The notes under the pieces: model-generated
Told to the model about the DNA's origin: nothing
The model's database searches: none
Seen by the model: the letters and a program-made list of their open reading frames with translations, nothing else
Assembly (NCBI RefSeq): GCF_021917145.1
Contig: NC_061072.1
Coordinates: 14,424,742-14,488,741, forward strand
Length of the DNA: 64,000 nt
Source of the DNA: Hypomesus transpacificus
Lineage: Eukaryota; Chordata; Actinopteri; Osmeriformes; Osmeridae
Direction of reading: 5' to 3'
Shown here: positions 1 to 16,300 of the stretch, piece after piece
Layout of the letters: the number at the start of each line of letters is the position of its first letter
Numbering within the stretch: the stretch's first letter is position 1
Translations under genes and position numbers: made by a program

Positions 1-361
1 TTGTACTGTAGATTTAGATCATCATTTTAATGTAAATCTAAAATGAAGCAAGCACTCGACACCTGATCCTTGAGACTGGAGAATGACTCCAATTCCAGCA
101 GTGACTTTAAACTCATTCTTCAGTATCCATCCCATTGACTGTGGATAGTCATTCTTTGATTTGAATGTAGTAAACATAATAGAGCAAAACCTGAGAAAAA
201 TACAATCTTTATAAATTGCATATCATTGCAAGAAGGTGAGACTAAAGAAATCAAATAGCTACAAAAAAGCTTACATCAGTTTGAAATGCGGTATGTCCCT
301 GACACCCCATCAGTTTGAATGATATCATTTGAACAGTGAAGGGTCACTTTACCCTGCTTGA

Positions 362-3756
<3,395 letters not shown>

Positions 3757-4705
3757 AGACAGGAGGATGTGGGGGTCAAGGGTCAGGGCTGGAGGGCATT
3801 CACTTCCTGTCTCTCAGTTGTCGCCATCATGGGACAGGTAGATGTTGCCCCTAAGCACTGATACAGGGTCAGATTTATTTCAAACCACTACATGGATAAG
3901 ATTAGGTAACTGGTCCTAGATCTGTGGTTAAAGGCAACCTCCTACCTCAAGCCAGTGTTATTTTTCTTCCATAACTGCATTTTGGAATGGGTCTGCATAT
4001 TGTCATTGTGATGAATCAGGGATTCACTTAAGAAGGATGGTGTAATACTTATACCTGTTGGCTGACATGACATTGCAAAGTGTAAAGAAGTACATGTTTT
4101 TGAAAGTTATGACGGAGGTCACTTATGACTGCATTGTATACCTGCCAGATGCTACTCTACAGTGTACATGATATTTCAACCTTAACCGTTTTGCAATAAG
4201 GTGATGTGCTTCAAGAACTCTTAAAACTGTTTTTTGCTTTGCCAATGTAGTGCCAATTATGTTGTTTTTGTCACTTGGAAAGAAAGACTTGATTTGAATC
4301 CGAGCCTGTTAATCCTATGTTGTCTGATGAATTCAAAATGTTGTTCCATCCCATAGTATTTGGCTTATTATTAGTGTATAACCTTGTAAATTGAATATTT
4401 AATGTGGAAACACCAGAAAAGCAATGTTTGTCTGTGTGTTACTTGTTCAGTGTATATTGAAACTAAAGCCATCAAAATATTGATGTACTAAGATGTTGTC
4501 ACAAGTGAGTGAACCAAATTGATGTTCAAGCGATCCATCTCAAAAGATTGTGATTGGCCCATGCATGTATGTTTATTTTCATCAGTGTTGTGCATCTCAA
4601 CTATGTTGATGTCAGTAAATGAACAACCAATAGATGGTAGCAAGCATCAAGGGGCATTACTGTTTGTTTTTATAATTCGTGTTTTAATTGTCCATGACTT
4701 TTGGC

Positions 4706-4711
4706 AATAAA
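4706..4711 (+). promoter_or_regulatory. Probable c1ql1 polyadenylation signal
   Basis: AATAAA lies about 950 nt after the c1ql1 stop codon and is followed by T/G-containing sequence. It gives a 3' UTR spanning roughly 3757-4730, which holds no other coding signal. Confidence 0.55.
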
Positions 4712-7290
4712 TCTGATTGGATTTTCATTCGTTAGCTATTCCTCTCATGTGGCCGAGTTAACGTCACTCCTTTCATTCATGTGGTCTGACTTCTCGGTTC
4801 GTGGGACGGTCTCGTCGCTCGACCTCTGTGGTTGGCATTCACTCAGGAGGGGGATGTTAAGAAAGCACAGCGAGGGGCAATCAAACGAGGACATGGAGAG
4901 AGGAGAGAGGGAGCCTCACAGCTGTGTTAAATGCCAAATGACTACAGAGATAATTGCCTCTCACAATCAAAGGGGAGGGTGTTTTTTGCTCTTAATAGCA
5001 GTGGAGAATACGTGTTGAGATGCAAGGAGTGAGACAGAGGGGGGGACAGTGGTTAACAAGTATTATGGCACAACTTAGATCCTCATTTATGTTATCTGAG
5101 ATGGCAAATTAGACAGTGATACAACTTCGGAAATAATAGTTGAAGACAGGGGAGCTGCCTAAAGGCTCCAGTTGTAAACTATAATCTTAGGTGTTGTTGC
5201 ATGGGCACTTTGCTTTCTTTGCCTTTGCGACAACTATAACTTGAATGTGAGTAAACTCACACCATAGGTACAGTATATCAAGTGTTGTTTGCCACATCCA
5301 TTCAATGGGATGTGCAGTATTTCACTTATCTAGCTATGATCACGTGCACTTGTTTAATGTACTCAGAGTTTTATCATTTCAATCATTGTCACTTTACTCT
5401 TTCTAATACTAAAACTATTTTTTTTTGTGGAAATCTCCATTCAAGTCTGAATGCAAAAACAAATTCTTAGAAAGAGAGTATTAGCATTCCATTTAAGACT
5501 AAGGCTCTGTTTGTATACTACATACATACTGCAGTATGAAGAGAGACGCTGAGAAGCCTCCAGCTTCAAGCTGCATCCTCATCCTGTCTAAAGAGCAAAA
5601 TTCCTCTGGACACAATTAGGACCGAGTTTTTTTTTCCATTGGAGAGGTCACATGACCCATCGGGGGACCCAAGACTGCAGAGACCTCTATCTTCTCACGG
5701 GGCATATGAGCACATCGTCAAATTAAAGACTTCATGTCACGATGTCAAAGGCAAATGCCCTGGGTCTGCCAGAGTAGCTTTTATCCCTGAAAGCATTGTA
5801 GCTGAACATTGGTGGCAAGCTGGCAACATCTGTACTTTTATCACTGCCTGCAGAACTTTGCTGATTCCACTACTCCAAACTGTGGGCTATTGTCAGAGAA
5901 TGAATATGTCCAGCTACATCACTATGCACACACACACTATACATGTCATAGATTATCAATACAACAGACTACTGGCAGGTCTAACAGAAATAGCAGGGGC
6001 GATTCTAGGATCAGACCGTTAGGGGTGCTCAGCACCCAATGAGAATGTGACATGAATAAAGTGACATGACTTGCAAAAGTGCTAAACTCCCTTGCTAATG
6101 TAAATCCCAAATTTCACTGGATAACAATGAATACATTTATGTATTGTTATGGAAAATATTGAATGATTTAAAAAACTAAGGATGTCCCTTTCTTCATGAA
6201 CTACCAGCATCAAATGATAAAAAAAAAAAAAATATTTTTATTTTTTATTATAATTTTTAGGGGTGCTGAGATTGAATTTGGGTCTAAAATCACCACTAAG
6301 TAATAGAGTGTTGTACGTAATCATAACACTGCAGTGTGTTCTTGCTGGCCCCGTACAGTAATTAGCAAGGTTACCAACAGCCTTAGCAGTTGCTGCAAAG
6401 TCTTTACAACACTGTGACCAAGTCTGACTAATATGCCTAAGAGAGAGGAGAGAGCAGACAAATGTAATTCCCTTGGCGGGCACCATCTTGGTCTCCCCTC
6501 GCCAAAAAGGAGGATATTTAATTCTGACAGGCAATTGTTGATTACACAGCAAAACTCTTCCCCTGAGCTCTTGGTGATTTTGGTCTGTAACATAGCTAAA
6601 CCTACCCAAAGGCTGTCCGGGGCCATTGTTTAATTTAAAATTAAACAAATCATGTTTGTGGTGGTTGAACTTTTGACTTTTATTTACTGTTTTAAAGTGT
6701 ATCTAAATTGCCACCTGGTCCAGACCAATCGGCTTGCCAAAATTGGTCCATTGTTGAGTTGCTTTGTCCATGTAGTCGTGGTTAAAAAGATGAAATTGTT
6801 ATTGTTGGAGAATCTCCTTCCATAATCCATGCGAGATTAGGATGATTAAATGTAATTCCATCATTGAATGCAGGTAATCTCCTTTTACATGGAACTACAC
6901 TCGTTAGATAGGAAACAGACATTTGTTCATTCCCACCCACTCCTTGTTTTTGGATGGGAATGGTTGGAGTTGACATTTACAGCGGCAAACAAGTCAAGCT
7001 TTGAGTCTTATCAGTATCAGCCAGACCCTGAAGTGTTAGTGGGGCTTCGTTTCCAGAAGGCAACTGGGTGCTGGGCTTGAAACCGTTCTGTTGCCATGTT
7101 AATAACCCCCTTTGTGTGATTCTATCTTCAGCATCCCTACTTAGCACACTAGGGGAGGAGGAATCACTGTTAAATGCAATCGTCTTCAACTCTCTTCTTT
7201 TTTTTCTCCCTCCTTCAACCTCACACAGGTACACATACAGTACATCGGCCCCCAGCTCAAACTCGTATCCACAGCTGGGTGCACAGAGGA

Positions 7291-7327
7291 GCATGCATGT
7301 GCACACACGTGCACGCATGCACATACA
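7291..7327. repeat. 37-bp perfect alternating purine-pyrimidine tract
   Basis: Every step alternates purine and pyrimidine (GC, AT, GT and AC steps), with near-palindromic halves around a central ACAC. Such tracts are classic candidates for left-handed Z-DNA or cruciform formation under supercoiling. Whether it forms here is inference. Confidence 0.8.
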
Positions 7328-8203
7328 AACATCCCCAGAAACAGGAGCACACACATTCCTCCTTCAATCACACTCTTCCCACCTGACACATGCACAACTT
7401 GATAGATACATGCTTGAATAACAAACATCCCACACATCTCACCATCATACATGGTCTAGCATCTCTCCAGTGTGTCTGTGACTCAATAAAAACAGACACA
7501 CACACACACAGACGCGTACATACAGCTGACTGATCCCAAGCTAACAGGCAAAGACAGGTTGAGTCATGCAGTGGGACTGTCTGCCATGTTGGCTGTCTTT
7601 TCACCTCTGCATAGTCTTGTGTATGCGGTCTGACAAAGGGCCTCCACACACTGCCTCTCAACCCTCCAACCTCCTTTCCTTAGTGTTACATAACAGAAGC
7701 CTTAAAAAGACAACTTGGGGTTTCTAATCGAGGTTGCTTCCGTAGTTCTTTGTTGTATTGCAGGTGCCCATTATTATAAAAATGTGAAAATGCTGCATAC
7801 ATTATTTACCCCCGAATCCAAAGTGCAAAATATGAACTTAATCGTACTAGCTCCTATTTATAACCTTTACTAATTCCAGAAACGTGAGGTTTATGCTACC
7901 GTCTGTCTTTATTATTCCTAACAGCGTTACCTCCTCTGAGTACAGCGGGAGGCAGACGGATGAGAAACCACTCGGACAGGAGACTACAACAAGTCTGTGC
8001 GCTGTGCTGCCCATAGGCTACACTTTCAGAACAAGCTGCTGTGACTATGTAACTCCTTGCCCCCTGCTAGGAGACAATTATCTGGTTTACTCGGAAATAG
8101 CCTGGCTGTGTGTGTGTGTGCTAGTGTGTGTGGCCCTCTATGTACAGTATGGGTGTCTGGGTAATGTGTCTGCTTTGGTGTCACTCCTTCCAGGAAGTTT
8201 ACA

Positions 8204-8224
8204 GGGGGGGGGGGGGGGGGGGGG
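8204..8224. repeat. Poly-G run (21 G)
   Basis: An uninterrupted run of 21 guanines in the intergenic region. It is likely length-polymorphic and error-prone in sequencing, so the true length is uncertain. Confidence 0.85.
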
Positions 8225-9109
8225 AGCGGAGATGCAGAGAAAATCTGGCTAATTATACTAAAACAAATACTTTTATTTACCTTGACTTCTAACAGGTTCA
8301 CACTTTATAATCCATACATCATTCTCAGTCTCAATGTTGAGCATATCAAGTTACTGTTACAGAGACAGATTGAAAAAGAGACACTTGGAATCTCCTCTAA
8401 CCAGCTGGCTGGTCAGTACTGTCAGTAGAATGCCCTCAAGTTCGAGCAGAAAAAAATAATTAAGAATAGACAGTTCCTTCCCATGGCAGCGGCCAGTGAA
8501 CAGCTCAGAGGTGATTTTGTGTTTCAGTGTGGGTGTGAATGTGAGAAAAGATTGTGCATTATGCATGTGTGTGACTGTGAATAGCCAGCGTTCGTTAACC
8601 GCCCTCTGGCCCCCTTCACTCCACATTAATTCTGCAGTTTCTTGATAAAAGAGGAACTCATACCAGCAGCTACTTTGGACAGAGCCATGCAGGCCACCCC
8701 AGGTCCGCGTGCCCAGGAGAACAGCAGCACGGTGCAGTTGTTCTTTGGTGCCACTCCCGCCAGCCTGAATCCTGCCAAAGAACTCCCACACAATATGACA
8801 AGGGCTAGCAAGATCATGCAATAAGGTGGGCACTCTCACAAGGCTGTGTCTCCAAAGTCAATCACAGCGGGGAAATGGCAATAAAGATCTGGAGATGGTT
8901 TCCTCCATAAAAGATTTTTCATGTGATTTGATTAGAAAAACGTCGCAACATACAGTATTGGAAGGCTGATCTGTGTTGGTGTGTTGACAAACAAAAACAT
9001 TTAGTGTAGGGTGTAATTATTTTAATTTAAAAACTTTAAATTTCCATGTGACATATTGCAATTGTGTTGGATGACAAGTGAAATAGCAGCAGATCTAACA
9101 AGTAAACCG

Positions 9110-9115
9110 TTTATT
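9110..9115 (-). promoter_or_regulatory. Candidate dcakd polyadenylation signal
   Basis: AATAAA on the minus strand, about 1.06 kb beyond the dcakd stop. Other TTTATT words occur nearby (for example around 9147), so the exact site used is uncertain. The interval 9116-10173 is AT-rich, non-coding and probably dcakd 3' UTR. Confidence 0.4.
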
Positions 9116-10173
9116 CCTCATGTACAGACCTTTAAAAAACTACTGTTTTATTATTTACAGAAAACAGCTTCAAGTGTAAGAAAAGACACAGTGGCATGTT
9201 CAACATCTTCACATCAACATTCTGACAGCATGTAAGGTAACTTTTGTGTGAATAAGCATTGCTTGTTTGTTTAAAGTGGATTGTCAAATACGTTTCTTTA
9301 CTAGATTCAACAGTGGCAAAATCCACCAAATCTAAAACATGAATAAAAGGGTAGATATTTAGTCTTTAGATATTCTACCAAAATGACAAATTCTGACTGT
9401 ATTATGAATAGTACAGTTCCATCTAACCAACAAAATGATTTAACACCATAGCAGTGTTTTTCTTTTTTTGAAAATATAATTGCGATACTTTTTACATTTT
9501 AAAATACTAATAATATATTTGTTTGCTATGACGTCAATACATTCATGAATTCATCCAAATGTATCTTTTAGCTACAGTATAATAAAATATATTTAAATTA
9601 TAATTCAAACGTGATCGTGCACGACACACATCAGATTTGTCCTATTCTTCTTCATTCCAATCACACAAACCAAGTTTAGTGATTTGGGGGAAATCCTCTT
9701 ACACTGTCAGTATCAGCAGAACAGAACACCTTCAGGTATGAACATTCTCTAAGTGCTAAGTCTTTCTCTTCATTGAAAAGTGAATTAAAATTAATTACAT
9801 AGTAAGCAGATATATCCCCTTCAATTCACTGTAAAATAAGGATACAAAGTACTCTTTTTGTAGTACAAAATATTACAGTGAAGTAGTTTTTTTTACTATT
9901 GTTATTTGCTAGCTTTGACTGCATAGAAAGCTGTTGGTATATATTGTCAACTGTTTGTTTTTAAACCAAAGTGGGGATCTAAACATTGGTAGACAATGGT
10001 AGACCACGCTGTCAGTGCAAATTGCCAGCGTCAAATTTGCAGCATCAAAAGTTATGAACATATTAACCAGAGGACTTCTAACCACACTCTTATTGTAGCT
10101 GACCTGTGGTGCTATGATATCAATCTTCCATTTACTCAAACCCCCAAACCTCCTACTGTCCCTCCTGCATGTG

Positions 10174-12236
10174 TTATGAAATCAACAGCTTAGTGGCGTA
10201 GAGAAGAAATCCACCGAAGCCGGCGGTGGCTGCTATGGCAATGACTCTGACCAGCAGGAACTCCATGGAGTCCTCCAGCTTCGTGTGCAGCCGCAGGACC
10301 TGTCTGTGGGTGTCCTCGCGGCTGCCCGAGTTCTCGATGACGTGATTAGCCAGGCCGCGCTTCTCGTTGAGGGGCATCTGGGCGGCGATGCGCTGCTCAG
10401 CCTGCTCCTGGGTCAGCCCGTCCCTATGCATCAGGCGGGAGAGCTGAGTGGCAGGGTCGCTGGAGAGGAACAGACGAAGGGAGCAGAACGCTTTTTTGGA
10501 GTCTAGGAAACGTTAAAAATAACCGTCTAGGAATAAACGGTTTGTCTAATTACACTTCAGAGAGGTGATTATAGGGGTGGAGCAGGATGGGTAATCTATT
10601 CCACCCTCGCACACTACGTTTTTTGTTTGCCTTTAACTTGTTGAGGCATATCTCTACAATAAAAATCACAGACAGGCATACTGAAAAAAAAAGGAAATAA
10701 TACAGCTGCAAAACAGACAAGAAGCTGGAATTTCATACGGAGAGGGTGACAAATGTGTGCGGGTCAGAGCCTTTACCAGTACACAACCACGGTGTGGTTG
10801 AGGAAGCGTGTCAAGCGCCGTGTCTCAAAGAGCAGGGGCACGTCTAGCACCACGTAGCGATACCCTGGAGGGAAAACAAGGACTGTACTCGAAAATAGCC
10901 TACAATCCCTTTTCACTTTCGGTCGAGTTAAATGCAGTGTTAATGGGATTTCAGTCTAAGTGTTTTCTTGACATCGGCCCTGTTGAGTTTATCCTCCAGA
11001 AACAAAACTACAGCTGTTCTTGAGATTCAACCCTGGAAACAAGGGCTAATGGATTCACAGGTAGACTTGTCTTAAAGTGGCTAAACCGTTTAATATATAT
11101 TTTCATGAAATGTGCTATAGAAATGGTGCAATATCAAAAAGGTTTGGTTTGATTTAATTCTAACAGCTGTGAATTGAGATGTTCATACACTGTGCTGATT
11201 TGAAAGTAAGTGTGTAGGTGTGTAAACCCAAGACAGTGCTGAAACTGTAATGTATGTTCTCAAATTATAACAGAGGGAAACAGTTCACATGCAAATATAA
11301 AGAATTAGTGTGAATAGTAATGCTTTACTGGGGGTTACACCAGTATCCTGCTTAATGTTGAACATACATATATGTGATATACTAGGACAGAAAATAGAGG
11401 ACATTATTAAAAAGACACAGACCAACTGACATGCCAAATGGGAACTGACTATTTTTTTACAGCACATCAATAGGCAACAGTAAGCTATTCTCTGCAGAAC
11501 TGGACCCAAAGGACTGACCCAATAACCGAGAGTCTCTAACCTCTGAGGAAGTAGAAGAGGATCTGTTTCAGCATAGCTTTGTGGATTTCAGGGTGGGTGA
11601 TGGAATTAAGCAGTCGGCGCTTCTCTTCACTTGCGAAGATGAGCTGGCCCAGCTTCTGCCTGTCAATCTCCCCATTCTCTAGCAGGATCTCTGGGCCAAA
11701 ATGCCTTACTATCTTGGAAAAGGCCAGACTGTGGGGCTCCACCACTGCAATAGAAATGAAGTTAGATGCAGTACCATTTAATTTGTTTCTCATTCTTATA
11801 CCACACATATTATTGATGAGTATAGTAACTCACATAGGTTAGGACTTCTGTAATGTAGGTTTGGATTATTTATTCGTGTTTTAGGCTACTAGTGTGGAAG
11901 AAGAGTTCTGTCTGTCGCATACCAGGGATTGTCTTTTGGAGTAGGACCAAATCATAATGATAAGACAAATAGCAATACACTAAATAAATAAAATACACCT
12001 CATGTTGAAAGTATATATCACCAGTATGCTGTTAAAGAGAAGGAAATCAAGGGAGAAAGATAATGATCAATAGAGCAGACCATTGTTGACCGCCCCAGGT
12101 CAAACCCAGGCCCCGGAGGCCCACCTTTTCTAGCCACCACATCAGCATCGATGATTGGGCAGCCAAGCTCTCGCAGGATGGAAGACACAGTGCTCTTGCC
12201 TGAGGCGATTCCTCCAGTAAGTCCCACAAGAAACAT
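10174..12236 (-). CDS. dcakd: Dephospho-CoA kinase domain-containing protein (4 coding exons)
   Basis: Minus-strand exons 12125-12236, 11541-11744, 10777-10864 and 10459-10174 join in phase (229 aa; human DCAKD about 231). The protein opens [15 protein letters not shown], a Walker A P-loop, followed by IIDAD, the acceptor-binding segment [17 protein letters not shown], and [11 protein letters not shown] as in CoaE-type kinases. [11 protein letters not shown] follows, then a lid-like helix and a hydrophobic C-terminal segment (about residues 205-229) that could anchor it to a membrane. Dephospho-CoA kinases phosphorylate the 3'-OH of dephospho-CoA with ATP, the last step of CoA synthesis. DCAKD is the less studied animal homologue of the COASY kinase domain, so its activity is inferred. 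The start at 12236 aligns with the human N-terminus. An AG just before the ATG (at 12238-12239) could be a 5' UTR splice acceptor. Its neighbour c1ql1 matches human synteny. Confidence 0.93.
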
Positions 12237-13319
12237 TCTAGTCACAGAACAGAGTTGGTCAGAGTGGACTTGATTTGCCCTTCATTTTCATTCATTTATT
12301 TTGTTTGTTATTTTGAGTACAGTCAAAACCAATTCCACTACCAAATTGTAAGCTGCAATACCAGTGCTCATCTGCATAACAGATTGGTTTAATAGTTTAA
12401 TTGTATATACTAGCCTACATATCCTTCTGGGCTTAACCAGTTTTGAATTTGAATATATATTTTAGATTTTTGGATCAACAATTTCTTCCTGTAAATAGAG
12501 TAGTCTATCTATATGTCAACGTAAGATCCGTAATATGTGATTTCTGTTTTTGTTTTAAACGCCACTCCCCCTACTCCACGCACACAGCAACAGATGAAGC
12601 ATGCAGCTGATGTATTACCTTAACTGACAAAACATTTTACACTAACATTAGTTACACATTTATTGGCTATATGACATTAGCACGCTGCTGGCATAGCAAT
12701 GTACAGCAGCTTTAGGCGAAGGCTAACTACCTAGCCTTGATAGTACTGTACTTTCAACAATAACAATACATAAACATGCTGTCATCGTCATTCATACAAA
12801 AACATGTACTTAAACTAGCAAGTTAGTTACTGGAATATATACACATGTCATCCAATACCTTTGATTGGTTCAGTCAATTAAGTTCAGTCGACTGGATCAG
12901 ACCCAAGAAAGATCACAACTATTGTCTGTGGGAAATCTAGCGGGCCAGTTGCAAGCCTAACGTTGCAGTTAGAAATTGATCCCAGATATTTGCGAAACGT
13001 ACAAAGCAAAGCCAATGTTATCTAAGTCACAAACATTATGCATATATAGTTAAGTGACTAACACAGTGCAGTGAAATTGCACATCCAAATACGTTGTTAT
13101 TGTCATTTAGCTAGCCAACTAGCTAAGAACTGACATGTGCATCAAGAACAACCTTCCGGCAGACCTTTGTGATGGAAGAACATTCCACATATAGTTTAAA
13201 TGCGTTACTGGTTGAATATCATATGGACGTACTGATTCCATAAGAACATCTTAAAATATACCCCTAACTATAATTTTAAAATAACGAGAAAGTTCAAAAT
13301 GACATCTCAAAATATTTTT
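12237..13319. other. dcakd 5' region / dcakd-pus3 intergenic
   Basis: AT-rich sequence without a coding frame. It must hold the dcakd promoter, and possibly a 5' UTR exon: on the minus strand an AAAG|GTATTG donor-like sequence lies at about 12859 next to a CCAAT box. The right end runs into the pus3 3' UTR. No TATA box or other motif is convincing. Confidence 0.45.
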
Positions 13320-13325
13320 TTTATT
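13320..13325 (-). promoter_or_regulatory. Probable pus3 polyadenylation signal
   Basis: AATAAA on the minus strand, about 70 nt after the pus3 stop codon, predicting a very short 3' UTR. Confidence 0.5.
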
Positions 13326-13393
13326 CAAAACAAAATGCTCTATACCACAAAAGCAAGGATAGTAATTAAGGCAAAGTCTAATTTCCCTGGAAA

Positions 13394-16300
13394 TTAATCC
13401 TGTTTGTCATTTGTGTCACCATTGGATGACACTTCCTTGACAACTGACATATGAGGGGAGTTGTGGGAAAGCTTTGACCTTTTGCCCCTGTGCACCAGTT
13501 CACCTCCATTTTCCCCTTCCTCGCGTTCAAGCCTGCCTCGTTTAACAAAATGTTCTATCCTGGACTCTAAGCTCTCGCAGCATGGCCGTTCCAGTAAAGG
13601 TTTGTAATTCTTCTGTCTAGTCCCCTCCATCAGCCAGCAATGGGTAGATGGAACGCCCCCTGTGGATGGAGACAAAATGAGAGGTCAAAAGCCATTACAG
13701 ATTTGTACCCAATGCAAGTGTAGCAGAAGGATTGCAGATCCTTGAGGTTTATTCCAGGCATGTGGGTACAGCAATTAATTTTACCCTCTAATCCATTTTG
13801 ATGAGTGGCTACTGGCTACTACTAGTGACACAGTGAGTCAACTCTTCTGACTTCCTCACCTGCGTGTCCAAGGCCTTGGACCATCCCATAGAGGACTTGG
13901 GTCTTAACGGCACTCTGTGTCCAGTGATGCTGCAAAGTCCCCAAGGTATGGCTCACCTCTTCAGCCTCATGAAGCCAGCTCAGACCCTCAAAATGGCAGT
14001 CATATAGCACAAGGGGGAAGTCCACTGCCATGCTGGAGGAGTAGCAGGTAGGGATCATTCATAACTGCAGTACATTGTTACGACAGGAATGCCCTTGTGA
14101 CATTTCATATTAATAGTAAATGCATCTGTGATATCCAGACACATTTTTTTCCTAGAAAACATTTCTAGCAACTTCCCTGTAAATTCCGTTGAATTTGTTA
14201 GTGTCCGTTAGACTGACCTGTACTGTGGTTTCCTGGGATTGTTGTCAACGTCCATGAGTTGATCTATTATATCTGGGGTCTCCAACTTTTGTCCAATGAG
14301 GAGCAGGATAGCCATCATACAACGCACCTGTTGGAGAACAATTCACCACCTAAGTTTAAAGCCACTTCTCAATCACCTATGCAGGCTGTTTCACAGCCAC
14401 ATTCTATCAAAACATCTTTGATTTAAAAAGCTAACTTGTCTGTCAAAGTGTAACTTAACACATAACTCCTTTTTTTTTTTAATGATTAAACCTTATGGTT
14501 ATTCCTCACAGATGGCTAAACTAATCAATCCCTGCCATGATTCTGACACAGGATTATTTGGTGGGTTTCATAGCCCCTAGTGGCCAAAAATGTTTAAGAA
14601 CTTTGTGACATATGAGTAGCCTGACGTTGTCATACTCATAATTCTAGTCAGAATATGAGTCTGAGAACTCTCCGTTGGGCTTTGACTACAGGGCGGGTTT
14701 CAAACGAGGCTGGAAAACAAATGCCTCTTCGCTCAATTGGATAGATCTACAACCAATCAGAGCAACAGAGTATGTGACGTATGTTAAGCACCGCATAGTT
14801 GTTGTCAACAGAACTAAACTACAAGCAGACTTGAAGTATGCTTGAAGAATGAATACAAACGATTTTTGCCGGTGTTGTAAAATTAATTTAAGGGTAGGGA
14901 GAGTACTTGTTCACGCGGTCAACCTTTTTGAGCGAAACAATAAAGGGCAATGCATATACGAAGTTCTCCGTTTAGGATTACAACTCCATCGGGGCCAGCT
15001 GATACATTAAGCTTTTACCGAATCCCGTAGGAAGGACGGCAAAAACATATTTTCCATCGACAAATGCCTTGATTGCGTCTCTCTGTTCCTCTTTCAAAAT
15101 TAATGCGCTGTCGATGTCTTCTAAAACAGACTCGATGGCAGAATCACAACATCCCAGATCTCCAGCGGTAGCCGTGTTTGTTCAAAACGAATTCAACTTA
15201 AGCGCTCTTTTGTGACGTGGGTGATTACGTTACTGTTGATCATCTGTCCATCATCGTATAAAGCCCGCCCTGGCAATTTCATTGGTTCGCCCAGATTCTG
15301 GTTTTCTGTAGTTGGTCCCCAATACGAGACCCTCCAGACCCAATTTCCCGAACAATTTCTTTTGGGCGGGGAGAAGTTGGGCTGGCAGCCAGGCTAACAT
15401 ATGAGTGCCTTTCCAAGGTATTCTGACACATCACAAGAAGGAGTTCAATTGGCCCATTGAAATGTGAAGAGGTGGGATAAGGCTGAAATTGGCATGGTTA
15501 GTTCCACTTTAACTTACTGTTGAGTGGGTGGTATTCAAATTTGATTTCTAGTGCACTTACATTGTAAGTGCCAAAACTCAAACCATCAAGATTCTACAGT
15601 CAGAACTGGTATATTGCCACACCTGGTGATAGAGAAAGGCCAGCCCTTTGACCTCAAACACATAGAGGTCATGTGACCCGGTGCTGGACACACTGTGCGG
15701 ACACACAGGCTGGATAGTTGCAGACAGGATGGTCCTTTGGAACTGCAGGACTCCGTTACCAACATCCATCTTGCAGATGTTGCGGAAGTCATGGGTACCC
15801 TCATAGCTGTGGGGTAAGGGGAGAGATTCAGATAAACAGTTATTCTCACGGTGAAGCTCAAAATATTGACTGATTTACGCGGTACAATGTGTTGAGTATT
15901 CCAAGCAGTGCCCTGTTTTTCTCTAATGTGGCAAAGTTCAGAGTACATAAACTCACCGTTTGGCTGCCTCTGACATCAACGACACATTCAGAGCTCCGCA
16001 GGGAAAGTAGTACCGGTAAGTTCTTGATCGACAGTCAAAGCGTGCACTGAATTCCGCCGCAACAGGTGCCCAGTCAAGGATTCGGATGTCTTGAGGAAGG
16101 ACTCTGTTCAGCATCTTTACATAAAGGACTTCCACTGCATCTTCTTTGATCTTGGCACCAGCTCCAACATTAGCTGGGAGGGTCACCCCAAAGCCTCCAC
16201 AAAACTGATTGGATCGCAAATCTATAGATATGACCTTGAGAAAAAACACAAATGGGGAAGGATGTGCGTGAATGTCTTATAATTGGTCCACCGTCTTCAT

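Larger units (their letters stand above)
4731..9109. other. Intergenic interval between c1ql1 and dcakd (convergent 3' ends)
   Basis: No open frame here has recognisable homology or splice structure; frames of up to about 160 codons look like chance. Contents seen: poly-A/T around 6221-6250; two direct copies of a TAGGGGTGCT word near 6022 and 6259, possibly from an old dispersed repeat; CA-rich and alternating purine-pyrimidine DNA at about 7220-7330 and 7490-7515; a GT run near 8108-8125; and a 21-G run at 8204-8224. The right part may be the distal dcakd 3' UTR. Confidence 0.6.

Noticed and set aside
8357-8839. 160-codon minus-strand open frame (with overlapping frames on both strands).
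   Set aside because: No recognisable domain, no splice context and composition like surrounding intergenic DNA; taken as chance.
12237-12245. Extension of dcakd upstream by three codons using GTG.
   Set aside because: GTG starts are not expected here; the ATG at 12236 aligns with the human DCAKD start, and the upstream bases look like a splice acceptor or 5' UTR.
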